Assembly: GCF_047511655.1 (NCBI RefSeq)
Contig: NC_133401.1
Location: forward strand, 47,573,570 to 47,637,569
Reading direction: 5' to 3'
DNA: 64,000 nucleotides
Source of the DNA: Castor canadensis
Taxonomy: Eukaryota > Chordata > Mammalia > Rodentia > Castoridae
Below the pieces are notes generated by a model. That model saw only the letters and a program-made list of their open reading frames with translations. It was not told the origin of the DNA and ran no database searches. Each line of letters opens with the position of its first letter. Position 1 is the stretch's first letter. The position numbers were made by a program, and so were the translations under genes. Of the stretch, positions 1 through 9,600 are shown piece after piece.

Positions 1-486
1 ATTGAGTTTTTGTTTGGATGACCTATCTATTGATGCTAATGGAGTGTTAAAGTCTCCCACAACCACTGTGTTGGTGTTTATATATGCTTTTAGGTCTTTC
101 AGGGTATGTTTGATGAAATTGGGTGCCTTGACATTGGGTGCATACCGATTGATGATTATTATTTCCTTTTGGTCTATTTCCCCTTTTATTAGTATGGAAT
201 GTCCTTCTTTATCTCGTTTGATCAATGTAGGTTTGAAGTCTACTTTGTCAGAGATAAGTATTGCTACTCCTGCTTGTTTTCGGGGGCCATTGTCTTGGTA
301 AATCTTCTTCCAGCCTTTCATCCTAAGCATATGCTTATTTCTGTCAGTGAGATGAGTCTCCTGTAAGCAACAAATTGTTGGATCTTCTTTTTTAATCCAT
401 TTTGTCAAACGGTGTCTTTTGATGGGTGAATTAAGTCCATTAACATTAAGTGTTAGTACTGATAGGTATGTGGTGATTCCTGCCAT
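1..486 (-). CDS. L1 ORF2p, N-terminal endonuclease part (partial)
   Basis: ORF2 encodes the L1 endonuclease and reverse transcriptase that nick the target and prime cDNA synthesis. On the minus strand an ATG at 486-484 (MAGITTYLSVLTLNVNG...) opens a frame of 162 codons with no stop to base 1. It aligns without gaps to the human L1 endonuclease as I remember it. Active-site positions are present: N14 in TLNVNG, E43 in CLQETH, Y115 in RYAPN, and D145 and N147 in GDFNTP. The codon that is a TAG stop in the copy at 18553 is CAG here. The reverse-transcriptase part lies outside the window, so whether the protein is complete cannot be judged. Confidence 0.92.
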   Translation of the reverse strand, partial: MAGITTYLSVLTLNVNGLNSPIKRHRLTKWIKKEDPTICCLQETHLTDRNKHMLRMKGWKKIYQDNGPRKQAGVAILISDKVDFKPTLIKRDKEGHSILIKGEIDQKEIIIINRYAPNVKAPNFIKHTLKDLKAYINTNTVVVGDFNTPLASIDRSSKQKLN

Positions 487-536
487 TTAGTTATCTTAGT
501 TGTTTGGAGGTTTGATTGTGTGTACCTAACTTGATG

Positions 537-1739
537 TTACTCTCTACTGTCTTGCTTTTTCTTATCCTGTGGTTTGGTGCTGCCTGCCTTTTCATGGTTA
601 AGTTGGGTGTCACTTTCTGTGTGCAGGATCCCTTGCAGAATCTTTTGTAATGGTGGCTTTGTGGTCACATATTGTTTTAGTTTCTGCTTATCATGGAAGA
701 CTTTTATTGCTCCATCTATTTTGAATGATAGCTTTGCTGGGTAGAGTATCCTGGGGTTGAAGTTATTTTCATTCAGTGCCCGGAAGATCTCACCCCACAC
801 TCTTCTTGCTTTTAATGTTTCTGTTGAGAAGTCTGCTGTGATTTTGATGGGTTTACCTTTGTATGTTACTTGTTTTTTCTCTCTTACAGCCTTCAATATT
901 CTTTCCTTAGTTTCTGAACTTGTTGTTTTAATGATGATATGTCGTGGAGTAGTTCTATTTTGATCTGGTCTGTTTGGTGTCCTGGAGGCCTCTTGCATGT
1001 GTATGGGAATATCTTTCTCTAGATTTGGGAAATTTTCCGTTATTATTTTGTTGAATATATTACGCATTCCCTTCGCTTGCACCTCTTCTCCTTCTTCGAT
1101 GCCCATGATTCTCAAGTTTGGTCTTTTGATGGAGTCAGTGAGTTCTTGCATTTTCTTTTCACAGGTCTTGAGTTGTTTAATTAATAGTTCTTCAGTTTTT
1201 CCTTTAATTACCATTTCATCTTCAAGTTCTGAGATTCTGTCTTCTGTTTGTTCTATTCCGCTGGATTGGCCTTCCGTTTTGTTTTGCAGTTCTGTTTCAT
1301 TCTTTTTTCTGAGGTTTTCCATATCCTGGCTGTTTTCTTCTTTATTGTTGTCTATTTTTGTCCTGAGTTCATTTATCCATTTATTCATTGTGTTCTCTCT
1401 TTCACTTTGGTGTTTATACAGTGCTTCTATGGTTTCCTTTATTTCTTCTTTTGCTTTTTCAAATTCTCTATTTTTATTGTCTTGGAATTTCTTGAGTGTC
1501 TCCTGTACATTTTGGTTGACCCTATCCAGTATCATCTCTATAAAATTCTCATTGAGTATTTGTAGTATGTATTCTTTTAAATTATTCTTGTGGGCTTCAT
1601 TGGGTCCTTTGGCATAGTTTATCTTCATTTTGTTGGAGTCTGGATCTGAGTTTCTGTTCTCTTCATTCCCCTCTGGTTCCTGTACTAATTTTTTGCTGTG
1701 GGGAGACTGGTTTCCTTGTTTTTTCTGTCTTCCTGTCAT
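537..1739 (-). CDS. L1 ORF1p RNA-binding chaperone, open frame of 400 aa
   Basis: ORF1p is the trimeric RNA-binding protein that packages L1 RNA in the cytoplasm. I chose the ATG at 1739-1737 (MTGRQKKQGN) because it matches the start of the copy at 17188. The frame stays open 60 codons further upstream to 1919, but that stretch is 5' UTR. Residues 1-70 are basic and polar. About 70-205 is charged and heptad-like, rich in E, K, N and Q (coiled coil). An RRM-like part begins at NLRIMG (208) and includes TPRHIII (264-270). The C-terminal domain holds KARRVW (310-315) and YPAKLSF (333-339). The tail is lysine-rich. It is longer than human ORF1p (338 aa), mainly at the N-terminus and coiled coil. 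No frameshift or stop is seen. Confidence 0.93.
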   Translation of the reverse strand: MTGRQKKQGNQSPHSKKLVQEPEGNEENRNSDPDSNKMKINYAKGPNEAHKNNLKEYILQILNENFIEMILDRVNQNVQETLKKFQDNKNREFEKAKEEIKETIEALYKHQSERENTMNKWINELRTKIDNNKEENSQDMENLRKKNETELQNKTEGQSSGIEQTEDRISELEDEMVIKGKTEELLIKQLKTCEKKMQELTDSIKRPNLRIMGIEEGEEVQAKGMRNIFNKIITENFPNLEKDIPIHMQEASRTPNRPDQNRTTPRHIIIKTTSSETKERILKAVREKKQVTYKGKPIKITADFSTETLKARRVWGEIFRALNENNFNPRILYPAKLSFKIDGAIKVFHDKQKLKQYVTTKPPLQKILQGILHTESDTQLNHEKAGSTKPQDKKKQDSRE

Positions 1740-3210
1740 TGTCCTTGGTGTTGTTACTGTCCCTGTACTGTGTGCAATTAAGTATTTTCTAGCTTGTAAT
1801 AATAACAATGGTAATATTGAGAATGGAAGAGTGAGCTGAGATGGAAAGCAAGAAGTTAAAGAAAAGGGGAAAACAAATATACAGACAAGAGGGAGAAAGC
1901 AGAAGAAGGTATCAGACAAGAGAGTTTCAAAGGTATAAACAGGGAGTGTTAGTGTACTAATCGACAGTAAGCTGAACAGACAATAGAGAGACAGAGAGAG
2001 GATTGAAAATCAAAGATAAAAAAATAAAAAATAAGTATATGAAAGTAATATCTATTTATAAAAATGAATTAAAATAAAATGGAAAATAGAAAATTTAAAA
2101 AAACAAAAAACAAAAAACAAAAAACTTCCAAGTTTATATGCAATGCAGTTTCAGTCTTAATAATTTGGATGTCCGTCTCAATCTCCAGTCCTGGAGTTGG
2201 TGCCTCAGATGTTGTTCTGTAGTTGTCTCATCAAAGGGGATGCATAAAGTAGAACAAAACTACACACTCACACACACACAGAGGATAAAAAAAAAAAAAA
2301 AACCCACCAAGTGTCCCCAGTTCAAATGCAATACAGTTTCAGTAAGTTTTTCGGCTTGCAGGTGTAATTCGGTTGTTCTCTCATCAAAGGTAGGGAGAAA
2401 AAGAAAAAAAAAAAGCGTCTGGAGGCAGTTCTGAGAGTGGTATCTGCAACTGTGGCTTGCCTGCCTGCTGCTCTCAGCCTGTAGCTGGCGGCGTTATTTA
2501 TGCAGATCTCTGGGGTGAGCTTAGCACTCACCTGGTCCCACAGGCTTTGTTTGCTCAGAGTTCTCCTGTGTGGGAGCCTCTGCTACAGGCTTTCCCCTTT
2601 CCAAGCACTGGGAAAGGTGACACTGCCCAGCGTTGTCAGGCCTGCGTGTTTATTTACAGTTCACGTGGGAAGTGGGTCTTCCCTCCTCTCACAAGCGTCC
2701 CCGCTCCTGGTTGCTGGGCGCGCCCCGCTCCCGCCAGAGCCTCTCCGGCCCGCCCGGCTTGTTTATTTCCAGTCCCGGGAAGGGTTCCCTTCCCCCAATG
2801 TTCAGCGCTCAGGGCGCCCCACCCTCTTTCCAGCGTGTCTTAACTGTTCTTACTGCTTAGTACTCAGTTTCTCTTTTTTTCCCGGGTGGACGTCAGTCTG
2901 TCCAGGGGGCTATGCTGCTCTGGCCCAGGCTTGTCTGTGGGGGAACCGCGGTACCGCGAAGCTCACCTGGTCCGCGTCTTCCCAAGCCGTATGGGCGCCG
3001 GCCACTGGCGGCCCCGGGGGCCTCCTCGGTTCTCCGTTTAACGTGAAGTGGAGATTCTCTGTGCCGGCTGGAGGTGTGGAGGAGTCAAAGTTATGCCTTT
3101 TCTCGGTGATTATGCCTGCAAAGTGTGTCTCCAGCGTCTCTCCAAGATTTCACTATAGGAGGGTCGCTTTCTGCTTCCTACCTCTAGCCGCCATCTTGGA
3201 ATTCCCCTGG
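1740..3210 (-). promoter_or_regulatory. L1 copy A 5' UTR with internal promoter region
   Basis: About 1.47 kb lie upstream of ORF1. The distal part (about 2450-3205) is GC- and CpG-rich, as expected of an L1 internal promoter. The proximal part (about 1900-2440) is A/T-rich, with poly-A-type runs and a short CA tract near 2264-2282. It holds a GC-rich block of about 320 bp (roughly 2640-2965) that the copy at 15785 lacks. No monomers like those at 15847-16003 are seen at its outer end. Confidence 0.8.
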
Positions 3211-3282
3211 GAGACACTTAAAACCATCCATTTCTTCAGCCATATGAAATGTACTTCACTCTGTCACATGTATAAATGCTGA
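2500..3282 (+). other. Antisense ORF across the L1 copy A 5' UTR (ORF0-like position)
   Basis: A 260-codon frame begins with ATG at 2500 (MQISGVSLAL) antisense to the L1, crosses the L1 5' end near 3207 and stops 75 bp into flanking DNA. The same frame with the same start residues is open in the copy at 16022-16474, where about 107 codons are missing without a frame change. Primate L1s carry a short antisense ORF0 in their 5' UTR. This one is in the same position but shows no similarity I can see. It could be chance in stop-poor GC-rich sequence. I see no direct evidence of translation. Confidence 0.4.
3187..3197 (-). promoter_or_regulatory. YY1-like site at the L1 copy A 5' end
   Basis: The minus strand reads AAGATGGCGGC, a textbook YY1 core, about 10-20 bp inside the element's 5' end. 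Human L1 has a YY1 site in the same position that sets transcription start. The copy at 16035-16045 has AAGATGGTGGC, a CpG-decayed version. Function here is inferred. Confidence 0.65.
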
Positions 3283-3539
3283 TCAGGTAATCAAAATGAT
3301 GTGATAATAAAGGTCTGTAGAACTGCTTTACAATCTGCCGTATTATTTATGTTTTCATTTTGTTATACACTGATTGACAGTTTACAAGACCAAATTAATG
3401 TCACTCAGCAGGAAGAAGTCTTATGCAGTTGCTATTACCAGTGCTACTAGGGATTAAATGGAAACATGTATGCAATATGACATAATTATCAAAAATAATT
3501 CTGATAGCGGTGACAGGACAGTTGCCTCCTTGCATTACC
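3211..3539. other. Unassigned intergenic sequence
   Basis: About 330 bp of A/T-rich sequence between the L1 5' end and the next LTR. I see no gene and recognise no repeat. Confidence 0.6.
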
Positions 3540-4075
3540 TTCCTCCTCTCCAACAAGGGCTCCTGATTCTCACTGCAGAATTGTCACCTGACCCCCAGGG
3601 TTCCCTCCCTTGGTTCTAAGGACAGAATACTGACTCAGTCCTCAGCCATTGAATGTGTTGCCTATTCCTCTGTCTACAACGATTGGCTCGGAGACGGGCA
3701 CATAGCTTACACCAATCAAATCATAACTCATTTCGGGACTTGTTCACAAGCTACAGGAAAGATTCCGTCTTTTGAGCTGAGCTGTAACCCAAGAAAATGT
3801 AGGTCTAGGGCTGCCCCACCAATCTTGTCACTGTGAGCTTTAGAGGGACTAACTGGAGACTGAAAATAAAGTCGAAACTATAGGCAGAAAAATAGAGTGC
3901 TAATGACATAGTTTAAGCTCTAAATCCAACCATATTTGAAGCCAGTCCAGCCCTCGGCCTTTCAGCTTTCTTAGCTAATAAATTCACTTTTGGTCTTAAG
4001 CAAATTTGAGTTTGGTTTCTTGCCACATGAAGCTAAGACAGAACTAATTCATGCAACAGATCATAATAGTAGCGC
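3540..4075 (+). mobile_element. Ancient LTR-type repeat
   Basis: The segment has hallmarks of old mammalian LTRs: a middle motif near gattggctcggagacgggcac and a 3' end reading aataaattcacttttggtcttaag followed by gagtttggtttcttgccac. I remember these from MaLR/ERV LTR consensus ends. The segment at 57190-57640 shares both motifs, so they are probably the same family. No internal retroviral coding sequence is seen. Boundaries are approximate. Confidence 0.55.
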
Positions 4076-5092
4076 CAAGATTTTATTTGTGTGTTGGGGG
4101 AAGCCAATGAAAACTTTATGAGAAGGAAAATAATATTAGGTATTAAGACCTTATAGATTTTATAGGTGCCTTGACACAGCAAGGCAGAAACAAATGATCT
4201 AGGACTCAGAGAAATGTCATTTATAACTTATGGCTCACTGTTCACTAAATGAAATTAACCTTGATGTCAATGGGGCTCACGAAACAAAAGTCACACATAA
4301 AACATTAATTCCCCTTGGGCTCCAGAACAGGAGGCCACTTCCCTGGTCGATGTTGGAGGAGCCCCAGGATGAGCAGACTTTAAAAAGAAAGCTTGATTCA
4401 GATTAGTTTTGTGCAACAGTAGAGGTATTTCTGTCAGGTACTTGCTATGCAGAGGGCATGCATCCTTGAAGCTATAATGTCAAGATGATAAATAAGAAAG
4501 ACAGTTTTTGAGAGTCTGAGGTATTACATATCAAAGACGAAATTACATTTTCTTGCATCCCTGAAGTACAGCCAAAGAAAAGATTGCTTAATGTGGAGGC
4601 AAACAGACCATTATTTGGGCAGCCGTTGTGTTCAATCAAGTTGTGTTCAGACATATTTTCAGCTTCTAACCACTAAAATGAAATTCACAAATGCTGTCCT
4701 CCTTCTCAGATGGCCCTCTCCTGTATCACACCACTTGGGGAATGGCCTGGAGCTCCAGAGTTCATTTATTTTTTATTTCCTTACTTTTAAAACACTCAAT
4801 TGAAAAATGTAGCTAGCTGGTAGACTGCTTATCAATTTTCTCACTGGGTTGATTTTTTTCCAAGTAATGAAAAAGGCCAATAGCTGGGAGAGAATTGTCC
4901 TTTCAGAATCTAAAACTCTTAGGGACCCCAAACTGTACTGCATTATTTGCTACCAAATAAAGATGAGGACCAGAGCTAAGGCGGGGGTTGTGTCTCCACT
5001 GAGAACTTAATGGCTGCCTTTCACACCGTGCCACTGAAGTCTGTGTATTATTCCATGGATGTCTGGACACTTTGCCTTTTAAAACCTCTACT
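4076..5092. other. Unassigned intergenic sequence
   Basis: About 1 kb without a recognisable gene or repeat family. Short open frames here (for example at 4591-4803) show no protein-like features. Confidence 0.6.
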
Positions 5093-5189
5093 GGGCTGGT
5101 GGAGTGGCTCAAGTAGAAGAGCACATGCTTAGCAAGCAATGAAGCCCTGAGTTCAAACCCCAGTACCACCAAAAAAGAAAGAAAGAAAT
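5093..5189 (+). repeat. ID-type tRNA-derived SINE
   Basis: The unit starts gggctggtggagtggctcaag, contains a box-B-like gttcaaaccccagtacc and ends in an A-rich gaaagaaagaaa tail. It is the stand-alone form of the right half of the composite SINEs elsewhere in this window. Confidence 0.85.
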
Positions 5190-5284
5190 AGCACATAAAA
5201 TCATTATTGTTGAATGTTTTCTCTTTAATTGTCTGGATGGTACCTATCCCCTTAAGGACAGTGTGGCAGACTGTGTTTTTCAAA

Positions 5285-5790
5285 GACAGTCACAAAATTA
5301 TCTCTGGTAGTGGCAGCTTGACCTTGCTACTCCCTCTCCAAGGATGAAAGACTATTTCTCTATCCACCCCCTTAAACTCACAAAGTCCTGTGGCTGCTTT
5401 GACCCAAGGAATATGGAAGTTACACCATGTCACTTCCAGACATATCCCTAAGTGTTCATTTCCTGTGTGCTGAAACCCAGCTGTCCTATGTGACTACTCT
5501 CAGGTCATCATGCTGTGAAAAGTCTCAAGCCATGTGGAGAGGCCTGGGAAGATGAGACATCCTGTGGAGAGAGAGAGAGAGAGAGGACCAGGACAGTATT
5601 TTAAGGAACCATCTTGGATGACTAGCCCCACTAGATTTCAAATGATTCCAGAGCCAGTTACTGTCCACAGCTGGATGAGGGATCCTGAGAGGGAAATGCC
5701 CAGCTGGGCCCACTCAACTGCAGAACCATGAAATATAATAATAAATTGTTGTTTTAAGCCTCTAAGATTTGGGGGTGGCATTGCTCACTG
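5285..5790 (+). mobile_element. Ancient MaLR-like LTR
   Basis: The 3' end reads aataaattgttgttttaagcc followed by tctaagatttgggg, the typical polyadenylation and terminal part of old mammalian LTRs of the MLT1/ERVL kind. The body includes the caagccatgtggagaggcc-type motif. A short GA tract sits at 5567-5584. No internal genes are attached, so it looks like a solo LTR. Confidence 0.6.
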
Positions 5791-6363
5791 CATCAGTGGA
5801 TGCTTGGAACATATCGGTAATTTGCCAGTCTGAGTGTCCCTTAAAGTAGAGCAGATATGGTAGACTTCAAAGAAATTACTGAATTTACTATAATTGTAGC
5901 TACCATATTAGCCAGGGTCTTTCGTAGCAAGTAACTGGGGCTAATTTAACAGAGCTAAACAGGAAGGTTTTTTTTAAAGGACAGAGTAGCCCATGAGTCA
6001 ATGGAAGGCCTGAAGATTGAGCTCTAGGAAGGAAGGAACCCTAGAACATAAAACCATCACCACAGAAATGACAGTGAGCTGCTGACCCTTTGGTTTTGGA
6101 GTCATCAGCTCCCAGTGTGGCATGGGTACCTCTGACAGACAGAGCCTGTGGCATAGGCCTCTGCCCTGACCAAGGGAAGGGGGGCTGGGGAAATGAGCAC
6201 CCAACACTTTTAGACTTCATGTTGAGAAGCAGTCTTTGTCATCATCAAGGTCATAAGAGGTGGGGGAACTCCTCCAAAGACAAAGATTTAGAAGTTCAGA
6301 AGCTAAAATGAATGATGACTTCCTACTACTAAGGGATCAAAGCCTTATTATACATTTATGCAT

Positions 6364-6396
6364 ATGTGTGTGTGTGTAAATATATATATATATATG
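6364..6396. repeat. (TG)n/(TA)n microsatellite
   Basis: A short run of TG dinucleotides passes into TA dinucleotides. Confidence 0.9.
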
Positions 6397-6540
6397 ACAT
6401 AGTATTATGCCATGTCTGAATTATCACAAAGTCTTTGCAATAAATCTAGCATTCTACAAAATTAATATTCACAATAAAATTAATAGGGCTTATGGGAAAG
6501 ATATTAGGAGCATATTTCTTAAACTCTCTGCAAATTTGTA

Positions 6541-6598
6541 ACTAGGGTGTCAACAAAAATAGTAACAAAAAAAATAGTAACAAAAAAAATAGTAACAG
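6541..6598. repeat. 15-bp A-rich tandem repeat, three copies
   Basis: The unit aaaaaaaatagtaac is repeated about three times with a slightly shortened first copy, inside A/T-rich sequence. Confidence 0.85.
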
Positions 6599-7094
6599 CT
6601 AATAAAAATATTAGCACAATAAAAAAGTTAAGTTCCTAATAAAAAGAAACATCAAAGTAAATCTAAAATTTTACTTAGAAATTTAAAAAGTGAACCTAAC
6701 TTGAGGGAAAGGGATTGCAAGAGTATTAAGGCTGGCTGAGTTTTGGTGGTAAGGGAAAAACAGGCAAAGTTTGGGGAAAAACACATGTAATGAAAAAAAT
6801 TTCTGGATAGAGAAGTGGATCAAATTGGGCTAGAAAGAAAACTAAGAGGTGGATGGACAACTATGGATGCCCAGTCCACACTCTTCCTGACCACCATGAT
6901 CTGCTGAGGGGGGGAGGTTACCTGGAGATAGCTGTTGTGGCCATGGAGGGAAACCACGAATAGCCTGGCAAAGTCCAATGGGACTTCCAAATTATATTGC
7001 CATTATTCCATTATTTACCAGTTACATAGAAGCTAACTAATAGCCACAAAAATAGAATTGTGGCAGAACACAGTGTATGTCTATCTGTGTGTGT

Positions 7095-7225
7095 TATTTC
7101 ATACAACTTTGGCAAATGAGGTGCTCTTATTCTTATTTCAGAAATGAGGAAAGGGAACTCAGAGAACAAGAAACTGGCCTCCTTTGAATGGGAAGGAAGT
7201 GTTGCCCTAAGGACTGATGCTCACA
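7095..7225 (-). repeat. Possible MIR fragment
   Basis: The segment around tcagaaatgaggaaagggaac resembles the reverse complement of the MIR core (a motif near cagatgaggaaactgagg). It is weak and diverged. Confidence 0.35.
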
Positions 7226-7248
7226 CAGTTGGATTTTAAGATCAAGAT

Positions 7249-7466
7249 GAATCTCTCTGTATAGCTATCTGAATCACAAACTAGCAAAAATGCTGTTTTT
7301 CTTATTATCTCTTAAGTTTTCTCTTCAACAAAATCAGAGAAGAAGAGAGCAGAATGGGGTGGGGGGAGGTGGCACAATGTATACACATGTAAGTAAATGT
7401 AAAAGTGATAAAATAAAAGGAGAGAAATAAAATTAAAAAGATCAAGATTATGAATAAAGAAAAAAA
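7249..7466 (+). mobile_element. 5'-truncated L1 3' end
   Basis: It parallels the 3' UTR of the complete copy at 22500-22698: gtatagctatc, ctagcaaaaa, ctcttcaacaaaat, a G-rich tract (7346-7376) and an A-rich tail. It is flanked by aagatcaagat at 7238-7248 and 7438-7448, with a third copy at 7467-7477 after a second short tail-like stretch (tatgaataaag plus A run). Confidence 0.8.
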
Positions 7467-7477
7467 AAGATCAAGAT

Positions 7478-8419
7478 TTTCTCCACCTTGTATCATGAAG
7501 CCAACTTCTACTTTGAGAAATTCAGACTTACATCTCCAAGTTGATTAGCAGATGCGATCCTAGTACGATGGACTTGCACAGTCAACAATGTATTTCCAAC
7601 TAAAGATTGATCCAAACTGATTTTTCTTCAAGATGTAGACTTGATTCCTTGGACCATCCAGTGACCAGCTTTGGCCCTTTCATGAAGAGTTGACTTCATG
7701 AGTCAGTAAAGCCATCAGGTAGGTAATGCTTCTTTTTCCCACGTTGCCTTAGAAGTTAACATTCAAATGTTGCTTCAGAAGTACAACTGTAGTTTTCAAG
7801 GGGAAGTTTCTAATCTCTTTACACAGTATGATATTTTTTTTCTTGTAGAATGAAAGAGAAAACATTCTTCCATAGTTAAGCACAGACTTCATCTAATTTT
7901 TTTGCCTCTGATTCTAACTTTTACATGAATCAACTCACTGAATAAATGAAATGCCTAAGTTGGGGCCTGCCAAGAAATGGATTAAACTCAGTCTCCTGAG
8001 GCCGGAGGAAGCTGTCAAACACTCTGCAGCTGACACACTTAATCACATTCCGAGGATGATGTTGTCAGCCCAGAGGGTCAGATCGGGGCTGTGATGTGCA
8101 GCATGACAAAGATGGCTCCGTGTTAGTCGACACAAGTTGGTGACCAGATTAAAACCCTTGGAGAACATTGACTTCTGTTTAGCTCTGGGTTAAAAGATAA
8201 TTGCTAACCATACTTACCCCAAAAGCTATGCCACTGAGATACTCTCACAGGGAGAGATGAGAGACACCTCCCCTGGAAAAGCCCCTACCAGGTGGCGAAC
8301 AAGAACAGTGTCACTTGCACACTTCTGCACGGCGCTAAATGATCTCTCAGAGGGCTGCAGAATTGATGCATCTTAACATTGAACTTGCCTGTGTTTGGAA
8401 GAGTAGCTCTCATCCTGCA
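7478..8419. other. Unassigned intergenic sequence
   Basis: About 940 bp in which I see no gene and recognise no repeat. Confidence 0.55.
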
Positions 8420-8545
8420 TGTGCACAGAATCACATGGAGGGCTTGTTAAAACAAGACGGCTGCTCCCGTATCCCAAGAGCTTCTGGTTCTGTAGGGCTG
8501 GGGTAGGAATGGGCAGTTATTGTCTTAGGAAAGCCTGGGGACCAA
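8420..8545 (+). mobile_element. Non-autonomous hAT-type DNA transposon fragment
   Basis: The run cacagaatcacatggagggc then ttgttaaaaca and cttctggttctgtagggctgg matches what I remember of mammal-wide hAT MITE consensus sequences. The exact family name is uncertain, and terminal repeats are not clear. Confidence 0.5.
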
Positions 8546-8805
8546 GAGGAATCTGACCCCACTTGGTTCCATGTGCAAACCTGAGGCCAACAGCCTTTAG
8601 CCTTCTTCAAAGTCAGTGAATTTTCAAAGAAATGTTTTTCAAAAGCCATATATATTTCTTTGTGTGTGAATTGTCTGTCCCTGTCCTAAAGTTGTTTTGG
8701 TTTTGATTATTTTGAAATATGGAGGAAAACCAGATCTATTTCCAGTTACTTAGAAAAAACACTCCGCTTCTATTGAGTGCTAGCAGGCCCAACCTGTTTT
8801 CAATT

Positions 8806-9160
8806 GTGTGTATGTATGGTGTGTGTGGTGTGTGGTATGTGTGTGTATGTGGTGTGTGTGTGTTTGGGGTATGTGATATGTGTGTGCTGTGTGGTATGTG
8901 TGTGGTGTGTGGTGTATATGTGATGTGTGGTGTGTGTGGTGTGTGTGTGTTGTGTGGTATGTGTGTGTTGTGTGTTGTATGTGTGATGTGTGGTATGTGT
9001 GTGGTGTGTGTTGTATGTGTGATGTGTGGTGTGTGTGTATTGTGTGGTATGTGTGTGGTGTATGTTGTACGTGTGGTGTGTGGTGTGTGTGTGTGTGGTG
9101 TGTGGTATGTGGCGTGTGTGTGCATGGTTGTGGTGTGTGTGTGTGGTGTGTGTGTGTTTC
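8806..9160. repeat. TG-rich minisatellite with variant units
   Basis: About 355 bp is built almost only of T and G with sparse A, and C nearly absent on this strand. Short modules (tgtgtggtatgtgtgtg, gttgtatgtgtgatg) recur in a higher-order order of roughly 50 bp. Long open frames on both strands here are artefacts of the repeat and are not genes. Confidence 0.92.
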
Positions 9161-9534
9161 TCAGAGCACATTTCTTTTACTGGTGCTCAATGTATATTCA
9201 TGTACATAAAATCGTTAACAATCTGTCTTATAGAAATTCCCAACACTACTCTAGCATTTTTTCTAAAGTATTTTAAAAGCAAACACCAGGCAGGCATCTT
9301 GTTGTTTAACCTCTACAAACTGCAGCGTCTGTCTTTACAACACATAGGCATTTTCTAACCTGACTGCAATGCCAACATCACAATCACAAAGCTGACAGTT
9401 TTCTGTGGCATCACTCAGGGCAGTCCATGCGTAAGTTCCCCCAGTCGCTGCAGTCCATCCCCTGCCCATGCACAGCCTTTGGTTCCTGTATGTCGCTTAT
9501 ATACCTTTGAATATAGGAAAGATCCTTCTCTTTC

Positions 9535-9600
9535 ATCTTTTTCTCCTCCCCTTTCTTTCCTTCCCCTTCCTCTCCCTCTTCCTCTTTCTTTTGTTTAAGG
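9535..9600. repeat. Polypyrimidine CT-rich tract
   Basis: A run of mixed CTT/CCT units, almost pure pyrimidine on the plus strand. Confidence 0.8.

Larger units (their letters stand above)
1..3210 (-). mobile_element. Young LINE-1 (copy A), 5' half, cut by window edge
   Basis: This is the 5' part of an L1 retrotransposon read on the minus strand: 5' UTR at about 3210-1740, ORF1 at 1739-537, a 50-bp spacer, then the start of ORF2 at 486 running off the left edge. Homology to the complete copy at 15785-22698 covers all of it and stops near 3207, just past the AAGATGGCGGC motif, which marks the 5' end. The whole visible coding part is open, unlike the other copies, so this is the youngest L1 here. 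Its 3' end and target duplication lie outside the window. Confidence 0.95.

Noticed and set aside
997..1617. 206-codon plus-strand frame
   Set aside because: It lies antisense inside the open L1 ORF1 (537-1739) and is hydrophobic and serine-rich, as expected of the complement of a lysine- and glutamate-rich coiled coil. Unlike the 5' UTR antisense frame, it can be explained by the sense constraint.
1740..1919. ORF1 start at 1919 giving 460 residues
   Set aside because: The upstream 60 codons are 5' UTR sequence with a hydrophobic, non-conserved composition. Copy B has an in-frame stop upstream at 17107-17109, and MTGRQ is the shared start.
5093..5189. True tRNA gene
   Set aside because: Box-like motifs are present, but the unit has an A-rich tail and many diverged copies in the window, so it is a tRNA-derived SINE.
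8719..9276. 185-codon plus-strand and 129- and 123-codon minus-strand frames
   Set aside because: They are translations of the TG minisatellite (Cys-Val-Gly-Trp or His-Thr repeats), not genes.
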